DNA of 64,000 nt from Hoplostethus atlanticus (GCA_034670405.1 JAXDDX010000018.1:1054501-1118500), one strand, 5' to 3'. Counted from the first letter of the stretch, positions 35,366 to 50,300 are shown. Made by a program: numbers and translations. Notes: generated from the letters alone by a model not told the origin.

Positions 35366-38300
35366 GTAAGTTGAACGGGATACTCCGACTAACACGCTTT
35401 CTTAGTTGACACAGTCTAAATAGGGCACATTTTTTAGTGTCAGCCTCGTGTCGCATTGTTTGGGTTATCTGCATAATGCATTGCCAAGTTCACTTCTCCA
35501 CGTTAAGCGGGAAGGTTATGGGGACCTGCGCGTCTCTGCTGGGCGGCTGGGTGAAAAGAGAGTTGACAATGCCACATTATCTTCATAGTCGAGTTACAAT
35601 CTCTGCAGTGCATTTTTTTTTTTTAGCGCCTGGAAACAAATTTGATAAGCAATTAAAGCAATTAATATAATCACGCGTCCAAATGATGCGTAAATGTGTT
35701 GCTGTAAAAAAAAAAAAAAAACCTGATCAGTGACACAAAAGCAGCAATTATTTTGGAATAATGTTACATTTCTTTCATGTAGGTGGGCTGTTCATGCGCT
35801 CCACGGTGCAGGAGCACAGCGCCTTCAGGTTTGCTGTCCAACTATATAACACCAACCAGAATGTGACGGAGAAACCCTTCCACCTCAATTACAATGTGGA
35901 CAACCTGGAGTCCTCCAACAGCTTCTCTGTCACACACGCCTGTGAGTGTCACACCGCATGCAAGTTAATAATCATTTCCTCAAAAACTACATTTTGAATA
36001 GAATAGACTTTTTTTTTAATAATCTACCCTATATGAAATTGATTGCTTTATTGATGTTGATTGGTGTGCTGTCATGCAATCACACACACGCACACACACA
36101 CACAGGATGGGCAGCAAATATTCTGCCCTAGCTCTCTCAGTGGCAGGTGAATCCATAAATTTCACTTGGCACTCTGAATTTTTATGAACCCCCTGTATGT
36201 TTGAATAAAATGAGTTCTGCCATAGGCTGAACACCCCCCCCCCCCCCCCCCCCCCCCTCCTCACCTGGTTGGTCTGATAGAAAAACTATCCCCAAATTCA
36301 CCAGCTGGAGGCAAGCAGCAGCTGAGGTTCAATGCTTTGCTCAAAGGCACTTAGATGGTGGTGCTTGAAGGTGGGGAGAGCGCTGCCTGTTGCCTCACCC
36401 TGCAGCTACTGCAGCACATCAGATACAGGGCTTTTGCTATTAATTAGTGAAGTTCAGCCATCAGCCCTAAAAATATATCTCTGAAGAAGATGACTTGGCT
36501 GATGTGCAGCGTTTGAGAGGGGGAGATTGTCTTTATAGGGCCTTCCTCTTACTACTATAGTCCAAATAATATCATGCAGCTCAGTGGCCATCGTCAGGCT
36601 GTCGACTGTGTGTGTGTTCAGGAGTGTTTGTGGTTTGATTTTTGATTTGAGCTTTAATACAGAGTGAGCGACGTTGTAAATCTGTTTTTTATTTGCCACA
36701 TTTTCCTTTCCCTTTCTGATAATGCTTTTAAAAGACATGCTAGGGTATAGCGTAGTAACTAAGAACGTTTTTGGACAGTTGTCCACTCCTTTTTCTCTGA
36801 ATACATTTGTCTTGCTTGATAAATATCTACAGTGACGTGTGTAATCCATACATTTATTTGTAGAAGTGCTTCTATGATGGAAATGGTTGTGGTCTGCGAG
36901 AAGAGAAGGCTTCATTATTGGTCTACCAGTTGCTCCTCGGCCAGATAGGGCTCCAGGTTCTGTCTGGAGAATGAATTTGCTATCCTTCCTCCCGCTGACT
37001 GCGCTTCACACTTCAGGATCAGCTCCAGAACTCCAAACTGTGTCAGCTGGCATGGAGTAACTTCACCAAGTGAACAAAAGACAAACATGCTAAATGCCTG
37101 TGAGATGATATAGCAGTTGACAAAGAACACATTCTTATTTACAGCCACAGCCTTTGGGGAATAGTTTGCAGGGGAGGGAGGTTTACACACTTTCACACGC
37201 TCACACCTTGGAGCTTCCCAGTACAACCAGAGCCTTGTGCTGTCGGCCACTGAGTAATTCCACTGGAGCAGCGGTGGGGTCAGTGCTCAGCTCAAGGGGA
37301 CTTTAGCAGTCGTTGAAGGAAAGGAGAGTGTTACATGCTTGGCTAGACCAAAATAGGGATAATGCAGAAACTCCCCTATTGGCCTGTGTTTCAGTTGCTG
37401 GCATGACCAATATCTGGGAAGCCAAAAGCATCTCTTAAAATTACTCATCCAGCAGAAATCTTTCAAGTGACAATGTCAGCAAAGGGCTGCAATTAATACT
37501 TACAAATATTTTTTTCTTCTAGTCCTTGTTAATCAACCCTTATAAAGTAATTGAAGAATTTCACTATATAGGATTGCGATTAAGATAAATGTAGGAAATG
37601 GTAGCAATCCATATTTTGAGTCTGATATTTTAATCCACAGTAACTGAGGGAAACATTTCTCATGGCACATTGTTAGGGTCCATTATAAGACATCTTCACA
37701 GGTGTCTGATTTATGTAGGGACATGCCAAAACTCCTACCTGCTACAGGTGGAGCCCTCAGTGTACCACCTGCTACAATCTGAACCGCACAGAGGTTTAGA
37801 CGATGGCCAAGATTCATGCCTTTCATTTTTACACATACAAAAAAACAGTGATTTTATTGTATATTGACACTTTGAGTAAACCTGGAAAAGAGTCAAGGTT
37901 TTTTAGAGGTGCTTTTTAATTTTTTTCCCTAAAAGATGAGAAAAAATACATGCAACCATTGCTATATTTTGTTTCTTGGGATATTCAGGAGGGTTCGTTT
38001 GAGCCAGAGCTTCTGCAGGGTGAGCCAAAAGTCAAACAGGAAGCTAATTACGTGGACCAACTAGGCCAGTTAGGGCATTTTGGCAAGCATTGCATAAAAA
38101 AATACACGTAATTACATGGTTCTTATTTTCTGTGTTAATATTTCATAATGCCCTCGTTGCCTGGCAGGTGTTGATGTAGCAAATTCATTTGATTTTTGAT
38201 TTCACACATTTCCATTTTGGCAAGAATAATAAATTAGTCATAGCTGTGTCTTCTCACCCACCTCGTTTTATGGCCTGGAGGTTTCAGTTTTGATAATATT

Positions 38301-41300
38301 AGCAAGTGCTAGGTTGACTGAGATGCTAGATCTGTTTGTCATTTCCCCTATACAGTCTTTGGCATCGTCAAGAGAACGTCTTCTTTAGTAGATGAAACAA
38401 ACACGGCAGTCTGGGAAAAGAACAATTATATAAATGACAGGAAGCCATAAGGTGTACAATTGACGTTTTGATTAGTGCTTATTTGTTGCAAGTATTGGGT
38501 TCTGGCTGGAATAAAGGAGGACACCGCTGCTGTCCTCTAGCTGGGTCAGTATGTAACGATTGTTTCAAATCCCTGATTGGAAATGTGTTATTTGCAGTGT
38601 GGATCAATAAGTGGAAGGTCACAGTTCAGTAGCGGAGTGTGGGGCTCCAGTTTGTCCTATAATATGGAAAAATCAACTCAGCAACACTCTCATTTCCCCT
38701 GTCTCAGCCTCTCCCTTCTCTCTCTACTCATATGCAGCTGAAGACATCGTAACATCACTCTGGAACTGTCCGTTATCGCAGCCCAAAGTTTGATGTATTG
38801 AGTGTTGCAACGCAAATGTGACGATTCCAGCGAAATAAATCAGTAAATAGCTAGCTGTACACTGAAGCAGCAATTTGATTGATTATGACAAAGGGCATTT
38901 CATTGGACAAAGTGGCGCTGATGTGTTTATTATCTCACCAATTTGTTGGCTGGACTGAAGCTGCTGTATGTGTTGACGTGACACCTTGCCCCAGGCCAGG
39001 GTGGATTGTGCGCAATAGATGCAGAAATAGGAAGGTTGTGTTCATTAAGGCTGAGGTCAGGACAGGAAGAGAGGGTTGAGACAGACAGGCTGGCTGGGCT
39101 GAGTCTACTAACCTAGTCAGTGCTAGTCCAAGTCCTAGTAGGATAATAGTTTCTAGATGAAGCGAAAGGGCAGATAGAAGAAATGGAGAACTTCATGTCG
39201 TCATTTTCACAGTATACACCCAATGCATGATGAAGGCCTTTTCTGTAAATAGTGGAACAGTACCGCTCATATCTGAAGCAACATGGATCTACATGGACTA
39301 TAATTGTTCTAGAGATAAACTTTAATTTGGTTATTATTTATTATAGCATTTAAGATAGCTAGCTAACCTCTTTCTGCCCTGTGCATGACTCAATCATGGT
39401 GGTGCTACTGAGACAGCGGCTAATGTTACTTCAATACGTACCACGCTGGGCAGTCCCACTAAATCACCACCAACCATTTTGTGCAGCCAGAGCCTTTAAA
39501 CCTGTTAAGACTTTGGTTTACACTCTGATCGTTCACTCATCCCTTTCAGGAGCGCCACTGAACTCTAGGGCTCCAGGAACGCCACACAGGGACACGCGGG
39601 GATAGACTAGAGCCAAGCAATAATCGCAAGAAAACATGGAAAAAACAAAACAGGAACACACACAGACATCGCTCAACATCTTATGTGGTGCACATTTTAC
39701 AACAAGAAAACATCCGCAGGTAAATGTCAGGTTGCCGACGTTCTGCAGTGTTTGTGCTCGAGTTATTGTAGCAAAGCAATTATATAGTAACGTAACCAAA
39801 CAATACAAAAACAACCTTGGACCCATCACATCTCTGAGAGCTCATTTAAGCCGACAAGTCATGAATGATGCATGAGCACCAGAGACAAGGTTGTCAAATT
39901 GTTTGACCTGAGGGAAAACTGCATGATATTTTTCATCTTAATCCAACACTCTTTTGCCAGAGTAATAAATGCGTATACACACAATAACTAATCACGTTGT
40001 AACTTGTAGTCGTCTTTTATCAAAGTGACATCAGAGTCAGGCAGGTCACAGTCTAAAAACACAACCTCTCGTACTCACTGGCTCTAAACCTGCAGTGAGC
40101 TTGTGTTTGGTCTGTACTGAACTCGGTTATTAAAACTAAAAAATAACATGAAGAAAATGTTCAGGGATTTCTTACTGTAAAAACTGAATTATGTCTATTG
40201 TTATGGACCTTTTCCCGCCTGCACGACAGGTTGAATTTACCACCATTCACTCCAAGACATAATATGTGTTTTGCTATTTGTAATGTGACAATTTGACTTA
40301 CGTTAGTATTACATTTGAAAGTTTTAAACGGACTCCCGGGTTCTGGGGGCCCTTGAACAGAAAGAGCAGGGAAAAAAAAGAAAGAGTCTTTTTTATTATG
40401 ATGTACTGACAAAAATATCCGAGTTACTGACACTGCAGCCAGCGTCCTGTCAGTTTGGATGACCTGCCCCAAGTTGACAAGCATTCATCCTCAGATTTGC
40501 CACGGTGTTCTCATTGGGTATAGCATGAAAAAAACAAAAACAGAAGCGCTTTAAAAAATGCAGAGGAATCTTTTCTGACTCTGAAATCCTCTCATGCAAC
40601 ATGGGATGTCTCTTTGGAATCATTTTTGTCTGGCTGAAGAGTGAGTTAAGTGCCAGGCAAGACTGTTTATTCGCTGATACAGTCTTTTCTATTCCCACTG
40701 AGATGAATGTGTTATTTGACCCTCAGTTTAATCAGTGCATTAGGCCGTATTGTTATGGAAATATTGGGTTCTGAAACATTTTCAGCCCTTTTTCTTTCTT
40801 AAGACATCATTCATGGGTCATGACGCAACATGAATGCCTTGGCACCCTTTGGACAAGAGGAATACTGATGCTGCAGAAATGGTCATAAGTACCAACTACA
40901 ATAGAGGCTTTAAAACACCATTTGAAGGACAGATGACGACGGACATCACTATCACTGATGTATTGTCCCAAATAGTCGCTACTATTATATGAAAGAATCT
41001 TATCATGTTGGTCTCAAATTGAGTGGCTTCACCCATCCACACCTCACTAAGACTAGCGGTGTTTTAGCCTACAATGCTGTAAAACGGTGGACTTGTACTG
41101 ACGAGGTTTGAGGGGCCCTTTCATCCTGTACATCAGAATGTGCTTACATGTCAGCGTGCTAACAGAGTGACGGTGATCTCTACTGACAAGCTACAGTGAT
41201 GCTGCAGCAGAGTGTTGCAGTCTTACACAACGCACTACACCGTGTACACACAGAGCACCCCTGCCTCTGAACGCTGTGCCGTAATTCGCTAAATTTTACC

Positions 41301-44300
41301 TGAGATTGTTCAAGCACAGCAAGCTGGGAACTGCACAGAAAGACGATAAAGCAAGCCAAAGATGCCATTGGGCCACTCAATAATTTAGAAGGGCTGCTTT
41401 CATGTATTTGAAGAACTTGCATGTGCCTCATACTTAATTCTACTTCATATTTGTGTTTATATCGGTAAAGTTACTGGATAAATACATGTCGAGGAGCAAA
41501 ATGAAAAGTTATTATTTCACTATAATATAAATATATAGTCTCTCTTCTGCACATAAATCAGATCATGCTCCATGCAGACATGAGTGTCATGTCGTTTTAC
41601 GTAGCATCACAGTGGGGTGGGTGATGAGGAGGTCAGGAGAAGTTTTTTATGTTGTGAATTTAGAAAGTAATATTACATATTGTATTTCATGGTTAGGGTG
41701 TTATGCCAGCAGCAAGTGGACTGAATACTCGCAACATTTCATCCATCAGAAGTGATGCCACTACTACTGAATCCTCCACTTTCCTCACAAGCACTGCATG
41801 TAATTTTCCTGAGGGGAGTCTTCTTGGTGTGGGTTACTTCCAATCCCTTCCACATTCTGGCTTCTGCTGCAGAGCTTACAGCCTTTTTAAATGCACTTAC
41901 TTAAAGAGCATCTATATAGAGTGCATTGTATTCCCCTGCCTCTTGTAATAGTTGTCCAGGGATGTTGTTTTTACAGTATGCAAAGCATGTGTAGGTGGAG
42001 TGTTAGCAGCATTTCTGCTGCGGCATGGTGAAATATCAAAGTGTATTCTTCCATACAAGGCTCCAATTGCCACAAGCCCTGTCTGTTTTTCACTGCTGTG
42101 GATTTCTTTCTATCATGTTGTTTTAGCATGTGGGCTGCATACAGCAGTAGTTCTCAGATTAGGGCTAATCCAATTTCGCTGGGAATGCTCCTAAAATAGC
42201 CCTAGTTATAGTGTTGCCCCACTATTTTGGTATAATAAGCATCTGCAGTGGGTAACCCACTGGGGGAACATGTAACCATAATGCCTGAGGAGAAATGCCC
42301 ACTCAGGCTTCAGTCCTCATATACCCACAACAATTGCACAACAACACAAACAGTCATGTGGATACAAACATGAAATACTTGAGTGTCATAACGCAGAGAT
42401 TACACTGTGTACACTTTGCCTTCAGTTAGATTTTTCTCTCATACCTTTGCTGTGGTTTTTATGATGACATTGAACTAGCAGTTCCTTAACTCGCCTCGGG
42501 GAGAATGAGCACAGCTGATCAACTTTGGGCCAGATGTACACAATACGCAAAGCTGCTCATGCAAAATGGGGGAAACATGCAAAAGCATTTGTTTTCTCTT
42601 TTTGCTATAAAACACCACCAGTATGTGTTTCTATACATGTGGACAGGCTCCATCATGTTATCTCTCACAGTCAGCCATGAACTCTGCTGGAATGCTGTGT
42701 ATTTGTGTATTTGTCTGTTTTCGTTTTCATTTCTCACTTAGGCCACAATAAGAAAAAGCAAAAGTAAATGCCAGTGCAAGTACATTAAATTTGTTATCAC
42801 TGAGGTTGAGGTTGACTGAGTCTGGAGAAAATGGGAAAGGCTATTTTGTGGAGGTGTTGGTATTGTTATTACCAGTGTTACATTACTCCTCATATTACTT
42901 TTCCATTGCCTCCCAAACCTGGCGATTGCATCCTGTCTCACGGTCCCTTGAAACATCAGGATAACTCAGTTACCTCTCCTGTTATGAGCACTGTAACCAA
43001 ATACTGTTGTCCAGTGATTCTGACATCTTTCTGCTCGAGAAAATCAAAGTAGAAGGAATACTTCCACCCACAGAAAGCAAGCTTTTCTGCCATTTCTCAT
43101 CTAAGGATAGGTTAGAGTGTGCCGGCGTCCGCACTGAGAGGGCGATGATTAATAATGATGAAAATGAATCAGGGAATGTGGGTGTGATCTAGCCCGACAT
43201 CTAGAGGGGGTGGTAGCAAAAGTAGCAAGTTTTTATTTGATTTTTAACTGTAACAATATTACTGAAATGGACATCGTAATTCGTTACATCACTTGTTACT
43301 GAGATCAGTAATTACATTACTATAGTGTGGTACTGAGTAACATGTTACAGCCCATTGTTAAAAGAAAATATTTCATAATATTTAAGTGAAGACAGCAGTA
43401 GCACAGGGAACTCCACATCATCAGGTGGCAGACCTATCATTTCCCACAAATGATAGGTCTTAATTAACCGTGTTAAAGTAGCTTAGGTGTAACTTCAATT
43501 TTCTGCCTTGCTTAAAAAAGGTTAATTTTTAAGTGAGAGGACTGAGTGAGGAACAAAACAAAGCTTGAATTACTGCATCCTGCAAGGTCAAGATTTTTGA
43601 CATCATTCTCCCTTCCTACCTCCCTCCCTACTTGGGGCTTGATTTAGACTGCAGAAAGGTCTTCATAAAGCTGCTCTTGGTCTATTCAATATGTGTGACT
43701 TTGCTTAAACACGTGTTGAATCAAAACCTTGATTTCTTTGTCCTTCTCCCGGTATGGTGGAAAACGGGGCTGTTTACTTTAACAGTCTCTATCAGTGCAG
43801 AAACACAGTCAGCGCATTTAAATGATTTCTTGGCATCCTCCGTGCATGCTAGTAGTGCCGTCTCCTGTGATGATCCCTTAAAAACTTGACTGCATAAATG
43901 GCAGAAAAAACGTTCTCAGTTGTGGAGAGTTGCTTTAAAGACCGTTCCAATTGTGCAGAGACCAGTCATTTGTTTCCTTCAAGTGACTCAACAATTAGAC
44001 ATGTAGGGTTTAGTGTGCATAAGTAGAGGAGTGTATACATTGACCTAAGTTAGAGTCACAGCCCTGATCAAATTCATTTACCAATACATGAAAATGACAT
44101 TCCTATAATATGGCCCCTAAAATGCAGGGATTGGTTTCAGTCGTCCTCATTTCTGTCTCCATCGTCTGACACGTACGCCTGTGGAGGCCGATGCAAGCTA
44201 CGCCTCCCACTGGGTTCAAAATCGGTATATATATATTCAGCTTTTTTACTGCCAACCAGAAAAATTGCCAGTATGTTTATCTGATTTTTGGATTGTTGTT

Positions 44301-47300
44301 CATCTCTGTGCCTTTTAGAATTAGATGTCATGTGGATGTCATATACATGTACCTTGTATACTTGGAATATACAGGGAGGTGGACAAAATAATGGAAACAT
44401 CTAACAATACTTACATGTCAAGTACCTAATAAGGAGTAGGGCCACCCTTTGCCTTCAGATCAGCTTCAGTCCTCCTTATATTGCTCTCACGAGTCCTGAA
44501 TGGTGTGTAGTTGGATATTGGACCGTTATTCAAGAAGGAAAGCCTCCAGTTCTTTGAGGGATGAAGGAGATGGAAATCTACTTCACACTCTGTGCTCCAG
44601 TGCTTCCCATAAAAGTTAAATGATGTTTAGATCTGGTGACCGAGGAGGCCATGGAAGACTTCCTCCTGGTGATCATGAAGCTACTGTTGAATTTGTTTAG
44701 CAGTGTGTGTATGGCGGCTTAATTATCTTGAAGTATGAGGACATCATGGTCCCGTGAAATGGCCTCCTATTCCTCGGTCATTATCTGACCTTGCAGAGCA
44801 GTCACCGCACCTAATGACTCCCAGAAGATGGCTGCCCATGCTAATACAGACCCGCCACTGTGGGTGGAGGGCATTCTTAGGCTTCCTCCAAATGTAAATC
44901 CGTCTGGATGAAGGGCAAATGGTTGCAGATGACTCATCAGACCATCAGACCATCAGACCATTAGGGTTTGTGCTCCTTACACCAGGTTCTGCCTCTTATG
45001 GTTTTTGTCGAGACTGTGTCACAGAGATGCTGATTCAATTCTGTGGTATTTCTTGAGGCCCTAGTTTTGTGGTGTTTAGCAGTTATCCCGTTATGTATCT
45101 GTCTATCCTTGTCTAGCTAGGTAAAGAGGAACAGTGTGTCTGTGTTTGGCATATGTTGTCATGATTTCTGAGACTGTTCAACTATATGGCCCCAACTGCT
45201 GATTGGCATTCAACTTAATATGACTCTCCTGTGTTGCTGCCTATATGACTCTATCCCTCATGTGGTGTTTCTTTTAGTTTGTCCACTCCCAATATATATT
45301 TGGAATATGAATCTATGCTATAATCCATGGGCTGCTGTCTTTGCCGAAGAGATGCAGAGAGATGAACTATGTGCAACTGTCAAAGTCAGTCAGATTGCAA
45401 ACTGTGAACCTTATTCCGGCAAGTGGACTATTTTTTTTGCATTTGAAATTCTGCCTATACTGCCTGTGAAAAGGTTTGTGCACTGATGTGTTGGTGCAGT
45501 TTGTAATCCTATCACCACTGACCTATAAAATAAATACTTTTTAAAACTTTTGCTACAACAACAGTGCCTTGATTTGTTTTTTAAAACCATGTATAGACAC
45601 TGAGTCAATGACAACTAAGGTGAGCTTACTTCAGTGTTTGCAGGCTTGTGGGCTTTGATCCTGCCCCGGCTTTGGACCCATCCAAGCTGTTGAGAACTAT
45701 TCAGCCATGAATCATTACTGCACATCCCTGCTGAGAAACATGAGTGTCAAAAGGCACATCAACATACTGTAAGACACCATGAGATACAGGCGTTATGGCT
45801 ATCCCCTGTTTTATACAGTTATTAATATGCTGGTATTGGATGGGCTTGAATGTTTTTTTATCAAGCCAGAAATATCTTCAAAGAATGAAGCAGCCTTTAC
45901 ACTAGTTGGTTCTGCCGTCAGTGCATTCGATTGCCAAAACAACTGCACTTGTAAGTGAAACAGAAGACAAATAAAAACATTTTATTATTAGTGTTTGTTC
46001 TCATATCAAACGTTACGCACCTTCTTGAAGATTCACTACAGTATTTGTGATTGAAGTATCGTCAGTGATATTAGTTTCTCTCTGGTCCTATCCTCTGGTA
46101 GGTTTGCCCTGTAAAGCTGTGTGGTGGCAATTTTAAGAGAGCAGCATGTCCTCTGCCTTCCTCGTTCCCTGTACCTGTTACCCTCGGACAGGTATCCCCA
46201 TGTGGCCGAGACCACCGTCTCCCTCTCCATCAGGATGGCTCCCTTAGGAGAACAAACTGACTTCCTCTGGTGTTGCTGGAGGGGCTGGCCTAAGGTGGGC
46301 AGTAGAAAAATAACTTCCCCCACCAGGCAAGAGCACACGCGTAAGCAGGTTATTTGTTATCGTCACAAAGAGTAAAGTCATTGTCCTCACTTTTTCCAAG
46401 CGCAATATCCAATAACGTCATACCTCAAGGCTCCCGGTGCTTCCAAAGTCATCCCTCCGTCGTAGATTTAGTGGCTCAGTACAATGAGTTTGCCCGAGTC
46501 TTCCTCCAGCCATATCTCCCTCTCACTGCAGTACTCAGTCATATGAATAAGGATTGATTTTCTGACTGCCTGTGGTGTTACCTTTTCAGGCAAGGACAGC
46601 AGCTACTCAGGGAGAGCAGCCTGTTGGTCCTCTCCTCCATTCCCCTCAGCGATAGCGCTTTAAGAATTCACTTTGTAGGCCTGGGGCTGCGTGGCGCACA
46701 GTGCATGTCCAGGTTCCTCCTTACAGCGGTGGGGTTTATCATATACTGAGAGAAGATTCCTCGGCTGTCTGTAGGGGAGACCTTCTAAGTTGCAAAGTTT
46801 CTGGAAAACATGTGAGAGACGCTGCGGGCCGCTGGGAACCGCTGCATCTGCCAATTACGTTTAACGAGGTAGCGAGAGCAGGGGGAGAAACAGAGAAATG
46901 GAGGGTGGGGAAAGAAAAGAGAACGCGAGCCGCCTATGCTACCTGTAACAACAAGGATAGCGGGGGCAGGCTGCGGCTGATGGAGAGAGCGTTTATTATA
47001 TGCGGAAGGAAAGAATAGAAGTGGATACTAGATAAGGTGCGGAGAAGTGAAGGGATGTCGTCTTCATTGTTACTGTTACACATTAATCATGCAGATAAAG
47101 CCTGCGTTAGTATTCTGAACAGACGTGCCCAGAGCCCGCAGTGGAAGAAAAAAAGGCCTTTGGCTGCAGTTCCTCCGCGCAATAAAGTAAATGATGTGTA
47201 TCTCCATTGCTGACCGTGATCAGGGGGATTTACTGTAGCTCACCAGTGTTCGCTGCTTCATGAGCCCAGATGTATGATTTCGTTAGTCCTCATAGGAGAA

Positions 47301-50300
47301 CAGGCTGCCTATTTAACCTTGACAAACAAAAGCTATTGCTGCCATTTTGAGCAGAGGATTGGGTTAGGGTGAGCTGAGAGGCATTCATATTTTTTTTGGG
47401 CTCTGTCCTATTCTCCGTGGATAACATGAGCTAAATATTATCTGCTGGGAAAGAAAATTGCAAATCCATAATTTGAGGAGAATCTGCGTCCTGTTAATTG
47501 TTGTTATGCAGGCTATGCCCCTGAGAGAGTGGCTGTGATGCATGATGAAGCCAACACTGAACGGGAAATCATCTGACATTTCCTTGTCTCTCAGGCCTCC
47601 TCAAAGGGAAAAAAGGGAACCAAATACCATTTCATTTAAAGAAAGGCTCTTTAAGTCTTCTAAATGAAGCCAAACGGATGTCCTTCAAATACGAAACAAT
47701 GGAACAACAGCCTCTCCACGATTTTTCCTCTGTTCCAGCATCATCTGTCACTGGTAACACAAAACAGATGCAATGCTTTTCTTTCTGTTGGACACCTGTG
47801 TTAGCATAGGTGTCATTAAACCAGTATTGCCCCCTGGCCTTTCAACACACACTAATATATCTGATGTGTACATACACCAGGCAGTCGAAGGCCAAGAAAG
47901 AATGGATGGATGGAGGAATAATAAGATGATGGATGGAAAGATGGTGGATGAATGCATAGTTGTCTAGATGGAGGAGCCAAGCTGAGCAGCGGTTGGCTAC
48001 TGTTGAATTACATGCAGCGTTGAACTGGAGCGATCACAGAAGCGTGGAATTATTTGACTGCACTTCTTTGAAATTTCCTTTTTTTTAGTCTCACCAATTC
48101 TCTCTAAAGATCATTTATAATACAATTCTTCACAGCTAGTGCAATTTCCCCCCCCCCTCCCGAACGTGTCTCCGAAATATTACCCAGAGTTTCATTTGTT
48201 ACGAGGAGCAGGTACCTCAGCGTAATTGTTTTTCCACCTATGGGTTCTTAGGAAAAAGAAACCCGGAGCACTGTCGCATTATGGAACATGAGCTAGTGAT
48301 GAGTGATTGCAGTGAACAGCGGTGCAATCTGCAGGGAGAAGCCAGATGGTCAGAAACAGCAGCTATATTGGGTTCACCAACCTTTACCTCAGTTATCACT
48401 AACGTTAAGACAAGAGCAAAGCAACAGCCGGGTCAGATCGCTGATACATCCCTGCTTGGTGTTATTAAACCATTTATTATGTACAAATAAAATAAAATAC
48501 GCACACCTTGTAAGACCAAATGTCTGTTGCACCGAGTTTATAGCCGAGGCTCATTTCCGCCGGCCCCGCAGATGGCGGTAGATGAGGCTCGTTGTAAATC
48601 TTTTATAGTGCAAGCACAGCCCCGGCGCTTGCACATTTGCATGCTCGCGTTTCAGGGTATTTGTCCATTAAGAGCTGCGGCCAGTGCACTGATTCCCCCC
48701 ATTATTTCTAGTTGATTGCCCAAGCAGTTGCATATATAGTCCAAGGAGAAGTGAAGGGCACCGACAGAGCGTTGCCATGAGGAGCAGTGGCACCCATTTA
48801 TTCAAATAGCCGCTGAACCACTATGAAGATTAATGCCACTATGAATTCTCTCGCCTCTCAATCCTACATAAAAGGTTTTTTTACCCATAAATTGTCCATT
48901 AGTAGAAATAGCGGTGTTAGCATTCCGTATATATTTTCAATTTTTGGACTGCAACTCGGAGCGAGGCCGGGCACTGTGCTTGTGTGTTGACATCCTTCAT
49001 GGTGGAAAGGCGAGCTGACCCTATAAGTGACTGTGTGTTGTTGTACCTGTCCCTGACCTGAGCCTGCTCTCTCTCTCTCTCTCTCTGTGTGTTGACAGTC
49101 TGCTCCCAGTTCTCCCGAGGAGTTTACGCCATCCTAGGCTTCTACGATAAGAAGTCCATGAACACGCTGACCTCCTTCTGTGGGGCGCTGCACACCTCCT
49201 TCATCACGCCCAGCTTCCCCACTGACGCTGACGTGCAGTTTGTCATCCAGATGCGGCCCGGCTTGCGAGGCGCCGTCCTCAGTCTCCTGCACCACTACAA
49301 GTGGGAGAGGTTTGTCTACCTCTACGACACGGAGAGAGGTAAGAGCGACCTACTATTCAAGTGCAAAAAAAAAAAAAAATCACCACAAGCTAGCGTTCAC
49401 AGGTAACAGTATTTAGCTTTGCTTTCCGTCACCGATGCCGATCATCTCAATGGGCGAAATGTGGAGAAAGTAAGAGGTGCGTCAAGCCCCGCTCGTGTTA
49501 GACCGTTATATAGTGTAAATCATCAGTCTTTAATATGGAAATCCCTCATCCCCAATCCTTATTCTAAGTGGTCTAATACATTTTAATCTATGCCAGTAAT
49601 GATCCTAAATTGCTTCACTATGCGGCTGAATGCTGCTCTGAGAGGCAGTCAATAGCTCCTTGCTTCCGAGGAATGAGTCATTCACAGGTGCTGCTGATCC
49701 GCTGCTGTAGTGTGACTCCGAGGAGCTGCGACCGCCTCAGTCTCTAATCCTCGGCACTCTGATTATCATTTAGCTCTAATTGGATTATATAAAGACAGAG
49801 CACAACATATTGTGACTTCTGCGTGTGCTTGATTGCCCCTCGCTCCTCTGATGTAGGCCAACTATTTACAGACGCGGGTCTTCGTAGTCCTCTGAGGGTC
49901 AGCATCTGGAGAGGCCGCATTAACAAAGAACACAATATCTGTCTGTAGATGGCGGACCGTGGGCAGGCCGCGTCCGCGAGATGTGTGCTTTAGAGTAAAA
50001 CGCTCACGCTGGAATCAAAACGTTGACACGTCCTTGTGTAATACTGTGAAGGCTGTGAGCGCCCCTGTCTTGTCCATGCCACAGTTTCCTCAGGAGTGTC
50101 TTAATACTACTAGTGCGTAAGCTATGCACCCTGTGTAATATGTCACGTTGCCTACATGCTGTTGAATGTTCTGTCTCAGAGAGATCGTGTTAAATGTGTT
50201 TCAAATTATATGTGTAGATGAGAAGATTCCCTGTGTGCAGAACTTGTCAATTCGCTGTACATTTTAAAGTATTTTTAAACCGGCGTGGAGCATTTCTAGG

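Larger units (their letters stand above)
35942..49098. other. gria3 intron 2 (13.2 kb)
   Basis: No gria3 exon is seen inside. It holds a 24-base C run, 'cttgctcaag' repeat fragments at about 36305-36400 and 37255-37335, two adjacent minus-strand open frames (36454-37250), a hAT-like TAAC-rich relic (43230-43360), a Tc1-like remnant (44372-45070) and a possible conserved noncoding block before exon 3. Confidence 0.6.

Noticed and set aside
46701-47018. 105-codon open plus-strand frame in gria3 intron 2
   Set aside because: Composition and peptide look random, and no splice context or family match was found.
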